Positions 47,709 to 57,684 are shown, counted from the stretch's first letter. The stretch: DNA of 64,000 bases from Roseovarius sp. Pro17 (GCF_035599575.1 NZ_CP141179.1:372001-436000); one strand, 5' to 3'. Numbers and translations: made by a program. The notes: generated from the sequence alone by a model not told the origin.

Positions 47709-47815
47709 GCGCGTCCGGCTTTCATTGTTCCCAAAATACTCATGTTCTGCGGCTTATCCAATGCGCGCACGGATGTCCCGAAGAATTGCGCGCCCCGCCA
47801 GCTCAGGCCCGATAT

Positions 47816-49090
47816 CTACTCGGCTGCCGTGCGCGCGCTCATTTCGGCGTGATAGTCTTTGTAGCTGCGCTGCGTCGCGATGGAATCCGCGACATGTTTC
47901 GCATCATGCCATACGCCCCAGATAAAGGACGAGCCCCGCCGTGATTGCCAGGGCAACCCTAGAAAATAGACGCCCGGTTCGGTCGATACGCCGCGTTGGT
48001 GCGCAGGTTTGCCCATTTCGTCAAAGGCGTTCACCTGAAGCCAGCTGTAATCCAGCGCATATCCTGTCGCCCAGATGATGGACGTGATGCCAGAGTCGGC
48101 CAGATCCAGATCACGTATCGGGTTATGCACCTCATCAGGATCAGGGAGGAATTGGCGCGCCTCTGGTTCTTCGGGCAGGTTCAGGCCGTTGCGCTCGGCA
48201 TAGGCGTCGGCCTCGTCCAGCACGGACAGGAAATTCGCATCGCCATGACGAATAGCCTCGGTCAGGCCAGCAGCGAAATGCAGCTTGCCGTTTTCGTAGC
48301 TCTCGGTGCGGCCAAGCAGGGTCATGCCCTCAGCAGCCATGCGCCGGAAATCGACCGTCTCGCCGCCATTCGCGCCGCTGACGGCAATAGTCACATGTTC
48401 GGTGCCGGGGGTGGGCGCGGCGATGTCCCACTTGCCCAGAACGCCCAGCCACCAGCAGAAATCGCGCCCGCGATAGCTGCGTGGGGGGCGGTCATGGGGC
48501 CCCGCGGACAGATAGACGCGGCGGCCACTGCGCATCAGTTCGGCGGCGATTTGGGCACCGGATGCGCCTGCGCCGACGACCAGCACTGCGCCCTCGGGTA
48601 ACTGATCGGGGTTGCGATATTTGTTGGAATGCATCTGCATGACCGGCTCATCCGCGGGCACGACGTCGGGGATTACCGGTTTTTGAAACGGGCCGGTCGC
48701 GGCGACAACGTTGCGCGCCTCGATATCGCCCTCAGAGGTTTCTACCAGAAAGCCGGGGCGACCCTTCAATGACGTCACCCGCTTTACCTCGACGCCGGTA
48801 CGCACCGGCGCGTCGATCTTGTCTGCGTATTCCACGAAATAGTCTGCCACGCGTTCCTTCGGGGCGAAGGCATCAGGATCGGTGTCCTCGAATTTCAGGC
48901 CGGGAAAGCGGTCGTGCCACGCAGGGCCGTTGGCGACCAGCGAATCCCACCGCTCCGAGCGCCAGCGCTCGGCAATGCGGGCACGCTCCAGCACGACATG
49001 GTCGATGCCGTGACTGCCCAGATGCTCGCTCATCGCGATGCCCGCCTGTCCCCCGCCGACGACGACCGTGTCCACCGATTCCGTTGCCAT
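47816..49090 (-). CDS. Flavin-containing monooxygenase-like oxidoreductase
   Basis: A 424-residue FAD/NADPH protein of the FMO/CzcO group. FAD site VVGGGQAGIAMSEHL at residues 10-24, a second Rossmann site VLVVGAGASGAQIAAEL near 170, and FMO-like SNKYRNPDQLP between them. The C-terminal region ends in IIWATGYALDYSWL, an ATG motif variant, and VYFLGLPWQSRRGSSF. It may oxygenate indole acetate, amines or sulfur compounds; substrate unknown. Stand-alone gene with its own promoter region. Confidence 0.8.
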   Translation of the reverse strand: MATESVDTVVVGGGQAGIAMSEHLGSHGIDHVVLERARIAERWRSERWDSLVANGPAWHDRFPGLKFEDTDPDAFAPKERVADYFVEYADKIDAPVRTGVEVKRVTSLKGRPGFLVETSEGDIEARNVVAATGPFQKPVIPDVVPADEPVMQMHSNKYRNPDQLPEGAVLVVGAGASGAQIAAELMRSGRRVYLSAGPHDRPPRSYRGRDFCWWLGVLGKWDIAAPTPGTEHVTIAVSGANGGETVDFRRMAAEGMTLLGRTESYENGKLHFAAGLTEAIRHGDANFLSVLDEADAYAERNGLNLPEEPEARQFLPDPDEVHNPIRDLDLADSGITSIIWATGYALDYSWLQVNAFDEMGKPAHQRGVSTEPGVYFLGLPWQSRRGSSFIWGVWHDAKHVADSIATQRSYKDYHAEMSARTAAE

Positions 49091-49205
49091 GTCATGCCCT
49101 TTCGATTGATCAGACAGACTTTAGGCGAAGCGGCCACGAGCGCGAAATATGTTTTGTCAAAGCACTGCTTGGGTTTTTCCGAGGGGCGCAGTCGGCGCCA
49201 CTCGT

Positions 49206-50171
49206 TCAAGCCACCGGATTGCGGTAGGTCATCCGCCGCACCGATCCGGTCTTGGAGCGCATCAACACCGTTTCCGTCTCGACATAGCCCGGCCGCCGTT
49301 TGACGCCTTTGACAAGCGATCCGTCGGTGACGCCCGTCGCGGCAAAGATCACATCGGCGGTAACCATGTCGTCGCGCGCATAGATGCGGTCCAGATCGGT
49401 GATCCCTGCCTTGGCTGCGCGCCCCCGTTCGTCATCGTTGCGGAACAGTAGCTTGCCCCAGATCTGTCCGCCCATGCATTTCAGTGCCGATGCGGCCAGC
49501 ACGCCCTCGGGCGCCCCGCCTGAACCCATATACATGTCGATGCCCGTCATCTCGGCCTCGGCGCAGTGGATCACGCCCGCGACGTCGCCGTCGGGGATCA
49601 GATAAACGGCAGCGCCGGTGGCGCGGACTTCTTCGATCATTTCCTGGTGGCGGGGACGCTCAAGGATGCAGACGGTCACTTCGGATGGCTTGCAGCCCTT
49701 CGCCTTGGCCAGTGCCTCGACCCGCTCGCGCGGGGACATGGCAAGCGACACCACGTCCTTTTCATACCCCGGCCCGATGGCCAGCTTTTCCATATAGACG
49801 TCGGGCGCGTGCAGCAGGCTGCCCCGCGGTGCCATCGAGATCACGGTCAGCGCGTTGGGCATCGCCTTGGCGGTCAGAGTGGTCCCCTCCAGCGGATCCA
49901 GCGCGATATCGACGCCGGGTCCGTCGCCAGTGCCGACCTCTTCGCCGATGAACAGCATCGGCGCCTCGTCGCGCTCGCCCTCACCAATGACGACGACGCC
50001 TTTGATCGCCAGTTTGTTCAGCTGCTCGCGCATGGCGTTGACGGCCATCTGGTCGGCGGCCTTTTCATCGCCGCGCCCGATCAGGTCGGCGCAGGCCAGT
50101 GCGGCAGCTTCCGAGACGCGGGCCAGCCCGAGCGACAGCATACGGTCGTTGAAATCTGCGGGGTCGGTCAT
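49206..50171 (-). CDS. glpX: Fructose-1,6-bisphosphatase class II (GlpX)
   Basis: Removes the 1-phosphate of fructose-1,6-bisphosphate, for gluconeogenesis or the Calvin cycle-like regeneration. The 321-residue protein has the metal-binding signatures VVIGEGERDEAPMLFIGEEVG and VDIALDPLEGTTLTAKAMP near residues 60-108, and GSGGAPEGVLAASALKC near 218. It lies 86 bp after hom and may share its transcript, an order common in Rhodobacterales. Confidence 0.95.
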   Translation of the reverse strand: MTDPADFNDRMLSLGLARVSEAAALACADLIGRGDEKAADQMAVNAMREQLNKLAIKGVVVIGEGERDEAPMLFIGEEVGTGDGPGVDIALDPLEGTTLTAKAMPNALTVISMAPRGSLLHAPDVYMEKLAIGPGYEKDVVSLAMSPRERVEALAKAKGCKPSEVTVCILERPRHQEMIEEVRATGAAVYLIPDGDVAGVIHCAEAEMTGIDMYMGSGGAPEGVLAASALKCMGGQIWGKLLFRNDDERGRAAKAGITDLDRIYARDDMVTADVIFAATGVTDGSLVKGVKRRPGYVETETVLMRSKTGSVRRMTYRNPVA

Positions 50172-50257
50172 GGCAATATCCTTTGAGCGGAAATGGACAG
50201 GGGTTCAGGTGTATCGGCGGCCCGTTAGCCGCACAAGTGGCACGAATGGATGGTCCT

Positions 50258-51544
50258 TTAGACGTTCTCGATCCTCAGCGCGATGGGCGCGCCGGTTACG
50301 ACGCCAAGACGCGGGATCACGTCCAAAGCGCGCGCGAGATCGTCGCGCCCGGCCTTGTGCGTGACGATCAGCACCGGCGCGTCGGGGCCTGCATGGTCAT
50401 ACTGGCGCATTCGGTCGATGGATATTCCAGCCTCACCCAGCGCGGTCGCCACCTTGGCCAGCGCGCCCGGCTTGTCCTCTAGCGACATGCGCAGGTAGTA
50501 GGGCGCAGGCGTGCCGGCGGCGGCAGGTTTCGAGCGCTCAAGCGAGGCGGCGGGGCGGCCAAAGACGGGTATGCGAAAGCCGCGGGCGATATCCATGACG
50601 TCGCCCATCACGGCGCTTGCGGTGGGGCCCATGCCCGCGCCGGGACCGCGCAGCACGATCTGCTCGACATTGTCACCCTCAAGCACGACCATGTTGGTGC
50701 CGCCCTCCAGTTGCCCCAGCGGGCTGCTGGCGGGAACGAGGCAGGGCGTCATGCGCTGCTCCAGCCCGCGTCCGGTCATTTGGGCGACGCCCAGTAACTT
50801 GATGCGAAAGCCCATGTCGGCGGCGTGGTTGATGTCCTCAATGGTGATCGCGCCGATACCCTCTATATCGACCGAGCCGAAATCAACTTGCGTGCCAAAG
50901 GCGATGGCCGACAGCAAAGCCAGCTTGTGCGCAGCATCAATGCCGCCCACGTCCAACTGCGGATCGGCCTCGAGATAGCCGAGGTCGGATGCCTCCTGAA
51001 AGACCTCATCGTAGGGCAGGCCCGCAGATTGCATCCGCGTCAGGATATAGTTGCAGGTGCCGTTCATCACGCCCATGACGCGGGTCATATCATTCCCCGC
51101 CAACCCTTCGGTCAGGGCCTTGACCACTGGGATGCCGCCTGCCACGGCGGCCTCAAAGCGGATGACGCGGCCAGCGTCCTCAGCCGCCAGCGCCAGCGCA
51201 TGGCCGTGATGCGCCAGCAGCGCCTTGTTTGCCGTCACCACGTCCTTGCCCGCCGCTATGGCGGCTTCGGTTGCGTGTTTGGCGGGGCCATCATGGCCGC
51301 CCATCAGCTCAACAAAGACGTCGACGTCATCGCGCTGCGCCAATGCGACGGGATCGTCCTCCCACGCGTAATCGCTCAGGTTCACGCCGCGTTCCTTACC
51401 GCGCGAGCGGGCCGAGACGGCGGTGATCTGCACAGGACGTCCGGCACGTTCAGCCAGCAGGTTTGCCTTTTGGCGAATGATGCGCACCACGCCGGTGCCA
51501 ACAGTGCCCAATCCGGCGATACCGAGGCGCAGGGGGTCTGTCAT
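50258..51544 (-). CDS. hom: Homoserine dehydrogenase
   Basis: NAD(P)-dependent reduction of aspartate semialdehyde to homoserine, for threonine and methionine. The 428-residue protein starts MTDPLRLGIAGLGTVGTGVVRI, has the catalytic FEAAVAGGIPVVKAL block and the C-terminal ACT domain (DKPGALAKVATALGEAGISI) for allosteric control. The ATG at 51544 gives the family's normal start; sixteen further upstream codons are open but not conserved in type. Followed by glpX. Confidence 0.96.
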   Translation of the reverse strand: MTDPLRLGIAGLGTVGTGVVRIIRQKANLLAERAGRPVQITAVSARSRGKERGVNLSDYAWEDDPVALAQRDDVDVFVELMGGHDGPAKHATEAAIAAGKDVVTANKALLAHHGHALALAAEDAGRVIRFEAAVAGGIPVVKALTEGLAGNDMTRVMGVMNGTCNYILTRMQSAGLPYDEVFQEASDLGYLEADPQLDVGGIDAAHKLALLSAIAFGTQVDFGSVDIEGIGAITIEDINHAADMGFRIKLLGVAQMTGRGLEQRMTPCLVPASSPLGQLEGGTNMVVLEGDNVEQIVLRGPGAGMGPTASAVMGDVMDIARGFRIPVFGRPAASLERSKPAAAGTPAPYYLRMSLEDKPGALAKVATALGEAGISIDRMRQYDHAGPDAPVLIVTHKAGRDDLARALDVIPRLGVVTGAPIALRIENV

Positions 51545-51619
51545 GGCGAAATCTCCGGGTGTAATGATGTCTGCCGCGCGATCTACAGGCAAAGGCGAAG
51601 GCGTGCAACGCGGGTTTCC

Positions 51620-51937
51620 TTACTGTCGCACGCCCGCCTTCATCCGCTCGCGGGTCTGCGAGTCGATCACGGTGCCGCGCAGGCCGGCTGCGCGTGCCTT
51701 GAGCCGGGCAATACGCGCCTCGATGGTGGGTGCGGTTTCCGGTGCAACGCCGGTCGTGTTTAGCCGCGCTTGCAAACTATCCAGCGGCACGAGATCGGGG
51801 TAGGGCTGGGCAAGCGCCGCTTTGCTGGCGTTCTTGTCCAGTTGGGGAAACGGCGTGCAGCCGCTTAGCGCGGCACCAAGGCCGAGCGCGGCGATCAGGG
51901 CAAGGGCGGTTCGCATAAAGGCCATCTGCTGTTCCAT
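51620..51937 (-). CDS. Small lipoprotein of unknown function
   Basis: A 105-residue lipoprotein. The signal sequence MRTALALIAALGLGAALSGC ends in the lipobox LSGC, so it is anchored after acylation of the cysteine. The mature part is charged with an IEARIARLKARAAGLRG helix that resembles a short coiled coil. The ATG at 51937 was chosen for AAGGG 9 nt ahead; later in-frame ATGs at 51925 and 51916 are possible. It lies 75 bp before hom on the same strand. No family recognised. Confidence 0.6.
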   Translation of the reverse strand: MEQQMAFMRTALALIAALGLGAALSGCTPFPQLDKNASKAALAQPYPDLVPLDSLQARLNTTGVAPETAPTIEARIARLKARAAGLRGTVIDSQTRERMKAGVRQ

Positions 51938-52079
51938 CGGGTTGCGCCCTTCATGCCACTCTTGTGGCGCGCGGGGCAAGTCACAGCAGTGTCAAGGCGG
52001 CGGAGTGAATGTCGCAAACATGTGCGACGGCGCCGCTTGCGGCTGTCACGTTGGCATCTGAACCAAGCGGGAGAGTATT

Positions 52080-53024
52080 ATGAAAACGGGTTTTATCGGG
52101 CTGGGAAATGTCGGCGGCAAGCTGGCGGGCAGTCTGCTGAGGAACGGCGTCGATCTGATGGTGCATGATCTGGACGCCGACCTCGTCGCCGATTTCGCGG
52201 CGCGCGGGGCTGAGGCGGGTGACAGCCCCGAGGCGATGATGCAACGCTGCGACTCGGTCATAACCTGTCTACCTAGCCCAACGGCCAGCGACGCGGTGCT
52301 GCGCGCGATGCTGCCTCACGCGGGGCCTGGCAAGACGTGGATCGAGATGTCGACCACCGACGCGGGCGAGGTCCGCCGCCTTGGCGCGTTGATGATCCAG
52401 GCGGGTGCAACAGCGGCGGATTGCCCCGTTTCCGGCGGTTGTCACCGCGCGGATACCGGCAATATCAGCATTTATGCGGGCTGCGAGCACGCCACGTTCG
52501 AGCGTATCCTGCCGCTACTGACCATCATGGGCCGCCGGGTGCTGCATACCGGTGATCTGGGCAGCGCTTCGGTGTTGAAGGTGATGACCAACTACCTGGC
52601 AACAGCCAACCTGCTGACGCTGTGCGAAGCGTTGACGGTAATGAAGGCGGCGGGCGTGGACCTTGGCACGGCATATGACGCCATTGCGATCTCGTCCGGC
52701 AATTCATTCGTGCATGAGACCGAGAGCCAGCTGATCCTGTCGGGCGCGCGCAATGTGAATTTCTCAATGGATCTCGTCCAGAAGGATATCGGTCTTTTTC
52801 AGGCGCTGGCCGAGGCGCACGACGTGCCGCTAGAGATATCGCCACTGGTGATCGACATCATGACGGACGGCCAACGGCGCTATGGCACGCGCGCCCAGTC
52901 AGACCAGATCATTGAGCGGCTGGAGGAGGCGACGGGGCTTAGTGTCACCGCACCCGGATTTCCGTCCGAGCTGGTCGACGACGAGCCTGAGGCGCGCGGC
53001 GCCGAGATCGCACCGCGCCGCTGA
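52080..53024 (+). CDS. Beta-hydroxyacid dehydrogenase family protein
   Basis: A 314-residue NAD(P)-dependent oxidoreductase related to 3-hydroxyisobutyrate and tartronate semialdehyde dehydrogenases. It has the start MKTGFIGLGNVGGKLAGSLL (Rossmann GxGxxG), the substrate loop DCPVSGGCHRADTGNISIYAG near residues 118-138, and the catalytic lysine in VLKVMTNYLATANLL near 175. The extra C-terminal 30 residues are acidic. No pathway neighbours explain it, so substrate is not assigned. Confidence 0.85.
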   Translation: MKTGFIGLGNVGGKLAGSLLRNGVDLMVHDLDADLVADFAARGAEAGDSPEAMMQRCDSVITCLPSPTASDAVLRAMLPHAGPGKTWIEMSTTDAGEVRRLGALMIQAGATAADCPVSGGCHRADTGNISIYAGCEHATFERILPLLTIMGRRVLHTGDLGSASVLKVMTNYLATANLLTLCEALTVMKAAGVDLGTAYDAIAISSGNSFVHETESQLILSGARNVNFSMDLVQKDIGLFQALAEAHDVPLEISPLVIDIMTDGQRRYGTRAQSDQIIERLEEATGLSVTAPGFPSELVDDEPEARGAEIAPRR

Positions 53025-53042
53025 GAGGCGCGGTGGTGACCC

Positions 53043-53606
53043 TTAGCTATCGTCCCAGTTGATCTGCGGCGCAAAGCGCGGGCTGGTGAAGACATGGGTC
53101 GCAATCTGCAAGCCCTTGCTTATCCCCACGTCGAACATGGGCGAATAATCCCCGAGGCTGTCGACGATGATAAGCTCTTCGCCGTCGCCCATTATGGGTA
53201 GTGTATCATGGGCCGTCTTCACATCCGCAGTCGTCAGCGCGATCAACAGGGATGGGCCGCGCACTTCGCTCCACTTTACGAAATACTCGTCCTCATCCAC
53301 GTCGTATTTTATGACCGATACGCGCAGCGAATTCTCGCCATCGTCGTTGGAGATGGTATCAAAGACGGTCTTGGCGTTGTTCATGTAGATCGGTGTGATC
53401 GCTATCATCTCGCGTGAGATCATGTCGGCGACGGTGTAACTCGCCTTATCGCGAGCGCTGCTATAGCGCTGCACCTCAAAGAGTTCGTAGGTTGCGCCAA
53501 CGGCCCAGATGAGCAGCGGCAGGGTGAGCATTGCCTCAAGCGCGACCGAGCCACGCTCGTCGTTGCGGAACTTGGAAAGCCAGGATTTCGGAAGAAAATA
53601 TGTCAT
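53043..53606 (-). CDS. TadE/TadG-like pilus assembly protein
   Basis: A 187-residue protein with a cytoplasmic basic start (LPKSWLSKFRNDERGSVALEAM) followed by one membrane helix (LTLPLLIWAVGATYELFEV), the layout of TadE-like minor pilins. The ERGSVALE stretch before the helix is the usual TadE signature. The remainder is likely extracytoplasmic. It is last of three genes of the same kind and lies 1-2 nt after the next. The Tad secretion machinery itself is not in the window. Confidence 0.8.
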   Translation of the reverse strand: MTYFLPKSWLSKFRNDERGSVALEAMLTLPLLIWAVGATYELFEVQRYSSARDKASYTVADMISREMIAITPIYMNNAKTVFDTISNDDGENSLRVSVIKYDVDEDEYFVKWSEVRGPSLLIALTTADVKTAHDTLPIMGDGEELIIVDSLGDYSPMFDVGISKGLQIATHVFTSPRFAPQINWDDS

Positions 53607-53607
53607 C

Positions 53608-54195
53608 TTACAAGGGCTCCATCACAAAGGCGGACATCGAAACGATGGCGATCTGACCGCTGGCATCCTTTTCCAGCGCGCGCGCTAACTGCCACGTCGG
53701 AAAGATCGGATCGTATTTGGCGCAGGCCCGCAGGAACATCAGGTCGTTCTGCTGTCCGGGGGTGAAGTTGAAGGTAGCGGCGCCTTCCTCTTCCTTGTCG
53801 GTGCACTCTACCTGACCGCCGAGGGTGGTGAGGTTGCGCATGTCGCTACGTATCATCTCAAGCTTGAGGTTGTTCTCGCAGTCATTGATGACGTAGGCCT
53901 CATCGCAGATGCGTTTTTTGATCGTGTCATGATACGCCTGCGTTGCGGTGCCGTCGTCGTCATTCCCTGGCGTTGGCGTGAACTTACCGGTGCCGAGGCG
54001 GATGTCGCGCACCGCAATGTCGAGGCCGCGCTCAAGCATCGTGTGGCGCAGAGTGATAAAGCTTAGCTCCAGCGACATGATCAGCAATGCCATGTAGAGC
54101 GGCATGATGACCATGAATTCGACCGAGGCATTGCCATCTTCGCGGTGCGTCAGTCGGGCTAGGGCGCGGCGGGTTCTGTGAATAAGATCCATCAT
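53608..54195 (-). CDS. TadE-like pilus assembly protein
   Basis: A 195-residue TadE-like protein: basic start MMDLIHRTRRALARLTHREDGNASVEFMVIMPLYMALLIM-type segment, with the GNASVEF cleavage-like motif and one membrane helix at about residues 24-44. Four cysteines lie in the extracytoplasmic part (residues near 92, 101, 133, 157). It overlaps the TadG-like gene by 4 nt. Confidence 0.82.
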   Translation of the reverse strand: MMDLIHRTRRALARLTHREDGNASVEFMVIMPLYMALLIMSLELSFITLRHTMLERGLDIAVRDIRLGTGKFTPTPGNDDDGTATQAYHDTIKKRICDEAYVINDCENNLKLEMIRSDMRNLTTLGGQVECTDKEEEGAATFNFTPGQQNDLMFLRACAKYDPIFPTWQLARALEKDASGQIAIVSMSAFVMEPL

Positions 54196-55931
54196 TGTGT
54201 CAGCCTCAGGTTGACCACGTTAGACGCGATCGAGTTGAAAGCATCCGTGATGTCGATGCCTTGCGCGCGATAGTAGTGTGCTTCGGAGGTCGCACATTTC
54301 TTCAGCTCAGTTTCGGCTGTACCGCCTTTGGACACCTCAAAACCGATGGTGTAGACCACGACGCCCTGATTTTTGATGGCCGTGCAGATACTTCCCATCT
54401 GCGCGTCCTTCTCCGAGCCTTGGACGCGGTTCGTGGAACTCTCGAACTCAATTTCGGCGACTCTGTAGCCATTTTCCTTGTCCATGAAGTCCGGGCTCAT
54501 CTTGCCCCACGCCTTTTCCCAAGTAAGATGGTCGTGCGACACGAACCCGTCCGAAGTGAGCAGATCGTCGAACTCCCAGCTCTGCAAGCGATCGCCGGTA
54601 TTTAGGTTCTTGTACTTATTGTCGTCGGGATCGAAGAGAAAATAAGAGGAATGGCTGACCGACTTGTACTCGCATTCCCACTTCTTCTTGCTGCAATAAG
54701 ACTCGTCGTTCTTACGCTTGTTCGATTTGTATTTGTGGTAGGCATAGTCGAACTGGAGTTCTTCCCATTCGACGTAGTGCAGGAAGGAATCCGCACCGCG
54801 AAAGTCGCTGACTAGGGGAAACTGGTTTGAGTAGGTGTTCTGACCGTCGCCCATCATGACGATGACCTTCAGCGTCTCGGATTCGTTGTAGGCGGCGGGC
54901 ACCTTGCCAACGCGATCATCTACCAGCTTAGTGCCACTGGGGGTGCCGTCGTCTGTTTTGTTGTTAAGGGCGATTTTGATATCCTCGAACTTGGGGTCCA
55001 GCAGGGCGGCGCCCCATTTCATGCCCATGTTGCCCGACGTATTGCCCTTGGCGACCATCGAATCAATCTTGGTGTGCAGATCGGTTTCGCTGATTGAATA
55101 CGGCAGGATTTCCGCGTTCGGCTCGTTATAGCAGGTGCGGTACACATCGTTGAGGTTGTCAATGCCGTAGTCATATTCCGAGGTGTAAATCAGCTGTATC
55201 TGCTCTTCTGCGGGGTCGATCGCCGGGCTGTTGAAATCATCGTTCGTGAATTGCAAACAAGTCGAGTAATCGTGGCGGATATCCACGTCGAGAGACTCAA
55301 TGATATTCTCGCCGGGCGACACGTCCCAGCTGAACGGCACAACTGAGATAACCGCGTCACCGAGGGTCGCACTGTTCAGGATCGTCGTGACAAATTTCTT
55401 GCCTGCCTTCTTAAGATTGACCAGCTTGCTGTTCGAGCCCATTGAGCCGGACACGTCCAGCACCATGGCGACTTCCAGTTTCGGCACGCGCCGCTCTGCG
55501 CTTGAGGCGGCGGGGGCGCTCAGCTGGTCGACGCCAACCAGTCGCATCAGGTGAGTGTCCATCGTCATCTTGGCACTGGCACTAAGCTTGCTGGTGTTCA
55601 GCGTCTGCACTACGTCGGAGTCCTTGATTTCGTTGAGATAGGACGACATTTCGGCCTTGGCCATGTAATCTATCACGATGTCCTTGGGGCTGGATCCGAA
55701 TGGGGCCCCCGCGGCGGCCAGCACGGCGCTGTCCAAAGTGTTTTGTAGACGTGCGCGCTCCATTTCGTGGCGCATCAAATCGATGGCGAGGCCGCCGGCG
55801 ATCAGCATCATGATCAAGGTGAACAACGTGAACACGACGACTGCGCCGTCCTCATCGGTGCTTAAACGGCGCGCCCGTGATGCCAAAAAGACGGCTCGGG
55901 CCTTGCGGATCTTGGAACTCATACGTGTCAC
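54192..55931 (-). CDS. TadG-like protein with vWA domain
   Basis: About 579 residues. A single N-terminal membrane helix (VVVFTLFTLIMMLIAGGLAIDL) follows STDEDGAVVVF, then a von Willebrand factor A region with the MIDAS motif VLDVSGSMGSNSK, and further DGQNTYSNQF. Such TadG proteins help assemble the Flp/Tad pilus at the envelope. The start is either GTG at 55931 (GAGGT 6 nt ahead, chosen) or ATG at 55922. First of the three-gene tad-like unit. Confidence 0.8.
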   Translation of the reverse strand: MTRMSSKIRKARAVFLASRARRLSTDEDGAVVVFTLFTLIMMLIAGGLAIDLMRHEMERARLQNTLDSAVLAAAGAPFGSSPKDIVIDYMAKAEMSSYLNEIKDSDVVQTLNTSKLSASAKMTMDTHLMRLVGVDQLSAPAASSAERRVPKLEVAMVLDVSGSMGSNSKLVNLKKAGKKFVTTILNSATLGDAVISVVPFSWDVSPGENIIESLDVDIRHDYSTCLQFTNDDFNSPAIDPAEEQIQLIYTSEYDYGIDNLNDVYRTCYNEPNAEILPYSISETDLHTKIDSMVAKGNTSGNMGMKWGAALLDPKFEDIKIALNNKTDDGTPSGTKLVDDRVGKVPAAYNESETLKVIVMMGDGQNTYSNQFPLVSDFRGADSFLHYVEWEELQFDYAYHKYKSNKRKNDESYCSKKKWECEYKSVSHSSYFLFDPDDNKYKNLNTGDRLQSWEFDDLLTSDGFVSHDHLTWEKAWGKMSPDFMDKENGYRVAEIEFESSTNRVQGSEKDAQMGSICTAIKNQGVVVYTIGFEVSKGGTAETELKKCATSEAHYYRAQGIDITDAFNSIASNVVNLRLTQ

Positions 55932-56245
55932 TGTGTTACCTCGCGATGCCGCTGGGCGGCGTTGTCGACTCGGAATTCGTCGCAAGATTGATCGCTCATC
56001 AGTGTGGCCGAAATAGGGCCAGAGATAGTGCAAATATGAAGTAAATGCGGTTTCTTGTGAACAATCTTAACGTCTTGATGTCAGTGTTTCCGCCTTGGCA
56101 CCTAGTGGACTGCACCCCGCATCCATGCGGCGCGGTACCAAGGCTTGGCTGGACAAAAAAGGTACAGGCATTAACGATACGTTTGCAAAATGCATCATAA
56201 ACAAGGGGCAGCCGGGTTTTCTGCGGCGCACCAAGGAGGACTGGG
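55932..56245. other. Divergent region between tad-like unit and dehydrogenase
   Basis: A 314-bp gap with AT-rich stretches on both sides, fitting two divergent promoters. No gene or RNA recognised. The dehydrogenase has AAGGAGG shortly before its start. Confidence 0.4.
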
Positions 56246-57676
56246 ATGACACCCGCCAAAGAACCGAGTTTCCGCGACTCAGTGGACCTGATGTTCAACC
56301 GCGCAGTCGCGCTGATGGATTTAGAACCGGGTCTTGAGGAAAAGATACGCGTTTGCAACGCGACCTATACTGTACGCTTTGGCGTGCGCCTGCGTGGGCA
56401 GATCCATACATTTACTGGCTATCGCAGCGTCCACTCCGAACATATGGAGCCGGTCAAGGGCGGTATTCGCTATGCCATGGGCGTCAATCAGGACGAGGTC
56501 GAGGCGCTGGCCGCGCTGATGACCTATAAATGTGCGCTGGTCGAGGCACCGTTCGGAGGCGCGAAAGGCGGTTTGCGCATCGACCCGCGCGAGTGGGACG
56601 AATATGAGCTGGAGCGCATCACGCGCCGCTTTGCCTATGAACTGATCAAGCGCGACCTTATCCATCCCAGTCAGAACGTCCCGGCCCCCGACATGGGCAC
56701 CGGCGAGCGTGAGATGGCGTGGATAGCCGACCAGTACAAACGCATGCATACGACCGACATCAATGGGCGCGCCTGCGTCACTGGCAAGCCGATCAACGCT
56801 GGCGGCATTCAGGGCCGGACAGAGGCGACAGGGCGCGGCGTACAATACGCGCTGCAAGAGTTCTTTCGCCACCCCGAGGACGTGAAAGTCGCGAATCTCT
56901 CGGGCTCACTGGACGGCAAGCGTGTGGTCATCCAAGGCCTCGGCAATGTGGGCTATCACGCCGCCAAGTTCCTATCCGAAGAGGACGGTTGCATCGTGAC
57001 CGCCATCGTTGAACATGACGGTGCGCTGATCTCGGACAAGGGGCTCCACATTGAGGATGTGCGCAACTGGATCGGCAAGCATGGCGGCGTTACGGGCTAT
57101 CCGGACGCCGAGCATGTGGCCGATGGCGCCAAGGTGCTGGAGAAGGAGTGCGATATTCTGATCCCCGCCGCCATGGAGGGTGTGATCAATATCTCAAACG
57201 CTGCGAACATCTCTGCCTCGCTGGTCATCGAGGCGGCGAACGGCCCTGTGACCGCCGGTGCCGATCAGATCCTGCGTGAAAAGGGCATCGTTATCATTCC
57301 CGACATGTTCGCGAACGCGGGTGGCGTCACGGTGTCCTACTTCGAGTGGGTCAAGAACCTCAGCCACATCCGTTTCGGTCGGATGGGCCGCAGGCAAGAG
57401 GAGTCGCGCCACCAGCTGGTCGTCGACGAACTGGAGCGCCTGAGCAGTGACAAGGAACTTGGCTGGACCCTCAGTCCCGACTTTAAGCAACGCTATCTGC
57501 GCGGCGCGGGTGAACTCGAACTGGTGCGCTCGGGCCTCGACGACACGATGCGCGCCGCTTACCAGTCAATGCGCGAGGTCTGGCACGGTCGCGATGACAT
57601 AACCGACCTGCGTACGGCGGCCTACCTCGTGTCAATTGGCAAGGTGGCTGACAGCTATCGCGCTCTCGGCCTCTAG
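56246..57676 (+). CDS. gdhA: Glu/Leu/Phe/Val dehydrogenase (glutamate dehydrogenase-like)
   Basis: NAD(P)-dependent oxidative deamination of glutamate to 2-oxoglutarate, or amination in reverse. The 476-residue protein has the catalytic block KGGIRYAMGVNQDEVEALAAL, LVEAPFGGAKGGLRIDP with the active Lys, and the Asp of QNVPAPDMGTGEREM; the nucleotide fold is VVIQGLGNVGYHAAKFL. The start follows AAGGAGG. Class fits the hexameric enzymes of alphaproteobacteria. Glutamate is the likely substrate, but the leucine/phenylalanine branch is related. Confidence 0.9.
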   Translation: MTPAKEPSFRDSVDLMFNRAVALMDLEPGLEEKIRVCNATYTVRFGVRLRGQIHTFTGYRSVHSEHMEPVKGGIRYAMGVNQDEVEALAALMTYKCALVEAPFGGAKGGLRIDPREWDEYELERITRRFAYELIKRDLIHPSQNVPAPDMGTGEREMAWIADQYKRMHTTDINGRACVTGKPINAGGIQGRTEATGRGVQYALQEFFRHPEDVKVANLSGSLDGKRVVIQGLGNVGYHAAKFLSEEDGCIVTAIVEHDGALISDKGLHIEDVRNWIGKHGGVTGYPDAEHVADGAKVLEKECDILIPAAMEGVINISNAANISASLVIEAANGPVTAGADQILREKGIVIIPDMFANAGGVTVSYFEWVKNLSHIRFGRMGRRQEESRHQLVVDELERLSSDKELGWTLSPDFKQRYLRGAGELELVRSGLDDTMRAAYQSMREVWHGRDDITDLRTAAYLVSIGKVADSYRALGL

Positions 57677-57684
57677 GCCGGGCG

